Below, in pieces: positions 63,330 to 64,000 of a stretch of 64,000 nucleotides of DNA; the stretch's first letter is position 1; the number at the start of each line of letters is the position of its first letter. A program made the position numbers and the translations under genes. The stretch comes from Paludibacter sp. (GTDB taxonomy: Bacteria; Bacteroidota; Bacteroidia; Bacteroidales; Paludibacteraceae). The notes beneath the pieces were generated by a model. It made no database searches. It saw nothing but the letters and a program-made list of their open reading frames with translations, and had not been told where the DNA came from. The DNA is taken from positions 1-64,000 of the forward strand of contig JAAFGX010000010.1 of the NCBI GenBank assembly GCA_010365115.1, read 5' to 3'.

Positions 63330-64000
63330 ATGACAAAGTTTTCGCTTCATATTACATTGTATATTAAGTTCATATATAATAAAAGTATTAAAAGCACGAC
63401 CTCATCCTTATCAATACCGCTTCTGTTTTTTCTTTCCTTTTTTTTCAGCATTCATCATTTATCATCCCAAAAAGTGGGACTGGTTTTAAGTGGTGGCGGC
63501 GCTCCCGGAATTGCACATATAGGTGTGATAAAGGCACTGGAAGAAAATAAAATTCCTATTGATTACATTACAGGAACTTCCATTGGAGCCGTAGTAGGCG
63601 GCTTGTATGCCATGGCATATTCTCCCAACGAAATCATTCAGTTCTTTAAATCGAAAGATTTCAACCAATGGTCCAACGGTGAAACAACTCCTTCCGAAAT
63701 CTATTATTTTAAAATTTCAGACGCTAAACCATGTCTTTTTGAAATAAATTACCCCATCAAGAAAGATAAACTTCTGAATTGGAAAACCGATTGGATTCCT
63801 TCCAGCCTGTTATCGCCACACGACATGAATTATGCTTTTGTACCACTTAGCGCACAAGCCAATGCCATTGTAGCAGGCGATTTTGATACGCTTTTTGTCC
63901 CCTTTAGGTGTGTTGCTTCGGATGTTTACAACAAACGAGCTTACGTTTTCAGGAATGGCCAATTAAGCAATGCCATCCGTGCTTCCATGACTTTCCCATT
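63330..64000 (+). CDS. Patatin-like phospholipase, 5' part only
   Basis: Not in the ORF track because the window ends before the stop. ATG 63330 opens a frame to the window edge, with an N-terminal signal-like segment ([17 protein letters not shown]) and the patatin domain. The oxyanion motif is [15 protein letters not shown] and the nucleophile motif is [10 protein letters not shown] (GxSxG). 223 residues are visible and the catalytic Asp lies beyond. The likely full form is an outer-membrane patatin with a C-terminal barrel, as is common in Bacteroidetes, but that part is not in the window. Confidence 0.85.
   Translation, partial: MTKFSLHITLYIKFIYNKSIKSTTSSLSIPLLFFLSFFFSIHHLSSQKVGLVLSGGGAPGIAHIGVIKALEENKIPIDYITGTSIGAVVGGLYAMAYSPNEIIQFFKSKDFNQWSNGETTPSEIYYFKISDAKPCLFEINYPIKKDKLLNWKTDWIPSSLLSPHDMNYAFVPLSAQANAIVAGDFDTLFVPFRCVASDVYNKRAYVFRNGQLSNAIRASMTFP

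Overview
The window is a stretch of a low-G+C Bacteroidetes chromosome, most likely Bacteroidales and perhaps Paludibacter-like. The evidence for this is: TAnnTTTG-type -7 promoter boxes instead of -10/-35 pairs and few Shine-Dalgarno sequences; GldH; a TonB-dependent receptor next to a DUF4249 lipoprotein; an LpxC-FabZ fusion; a fused E1 alpha/beta 2-oxo acid dehydrogenase; a viroplasmin-type RNase H; and a NigD-like lipoprotein. The genus is inference only. The content is mostly chromosomal housekeeping. I see no phage, integrase, transposase gene, CRISPR array or defence island.

Layout. 0-5.5 kb: RNase HI, tRNA-Arg(CCU), a LolD-type ATPase, a YgjP-like metallopeptidase, dGTPase, an apparent free-standing small RNA and a Dus tRNA-modification enzyme. 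5.5-15 kb: a small outer-membrane protein, an ArgD-like aminotransferase, a Ca/Na antiporter, a Na/Pi cotransporter with a PhoU-like tail, a TGS-uridine-kinase-like protein, a barrel protein and a secreted M6 protease. 15-23.7 kb: thioredoxin, SppA, tRNA-Leu and tRNA-Gly, a small winged-helix protein, an acyl-CoA synthetase, the acpP-fabF-rnc operon and purN. 23.7-29.2 kb: an outer-membrane locus with two tandem paralogous barrels, a DUF4249 lipoprotein, a TonB-dependent receptor and another lipoprotein.

29.6-41.5 kb: YchF GTPase, a second acyl-CoA synthetase, an OmpA-family porin, Mrp, TrmB, GldH, a PSP1/RicT-like protein, HolB and FumC. 42-48.4 kb: a + strand cluster for a lipoylated 2-oxo acid dehydrogenase (E3, lipoate ligase, E2, fused E1) ending in a divergent flavodoxin. 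48.8-54.2 kb: NigD-like lipoprotein, PepD, a DUF4143 AAA ATPase and a SAMHD1-like HD phosphohydrolase. 54.3-59.6 kb: lpxD, lpxC-fabZ and lpxA for lipid A, then glnS. 59.8-64 kb: secreted or lipid-anchored proteins, an OmpR/PhoB response regulator and the start of a patatin-like gene cut by the window end.

The most interesting non-gene signals are (1) a promoter-hairpin-terminator unit at 4427-4541 that looks like an unannotated small RNA; (2) an 18-bp hairpin with a U-rich tail inside the first codons of the RNase III gene, which could be an attenuator or an autoregulatory RNase III site; (3) several families of dispersed intergenic repeats, including a MITE-like inverted repeat between lpxA and glnS, REP-like hairpins around lpdA, and microrepeat blocks that fill whole intergenic gaps. 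In several genes a TAnnTTTG box overlaps the ORF-track start, so I moved those starts downstream.
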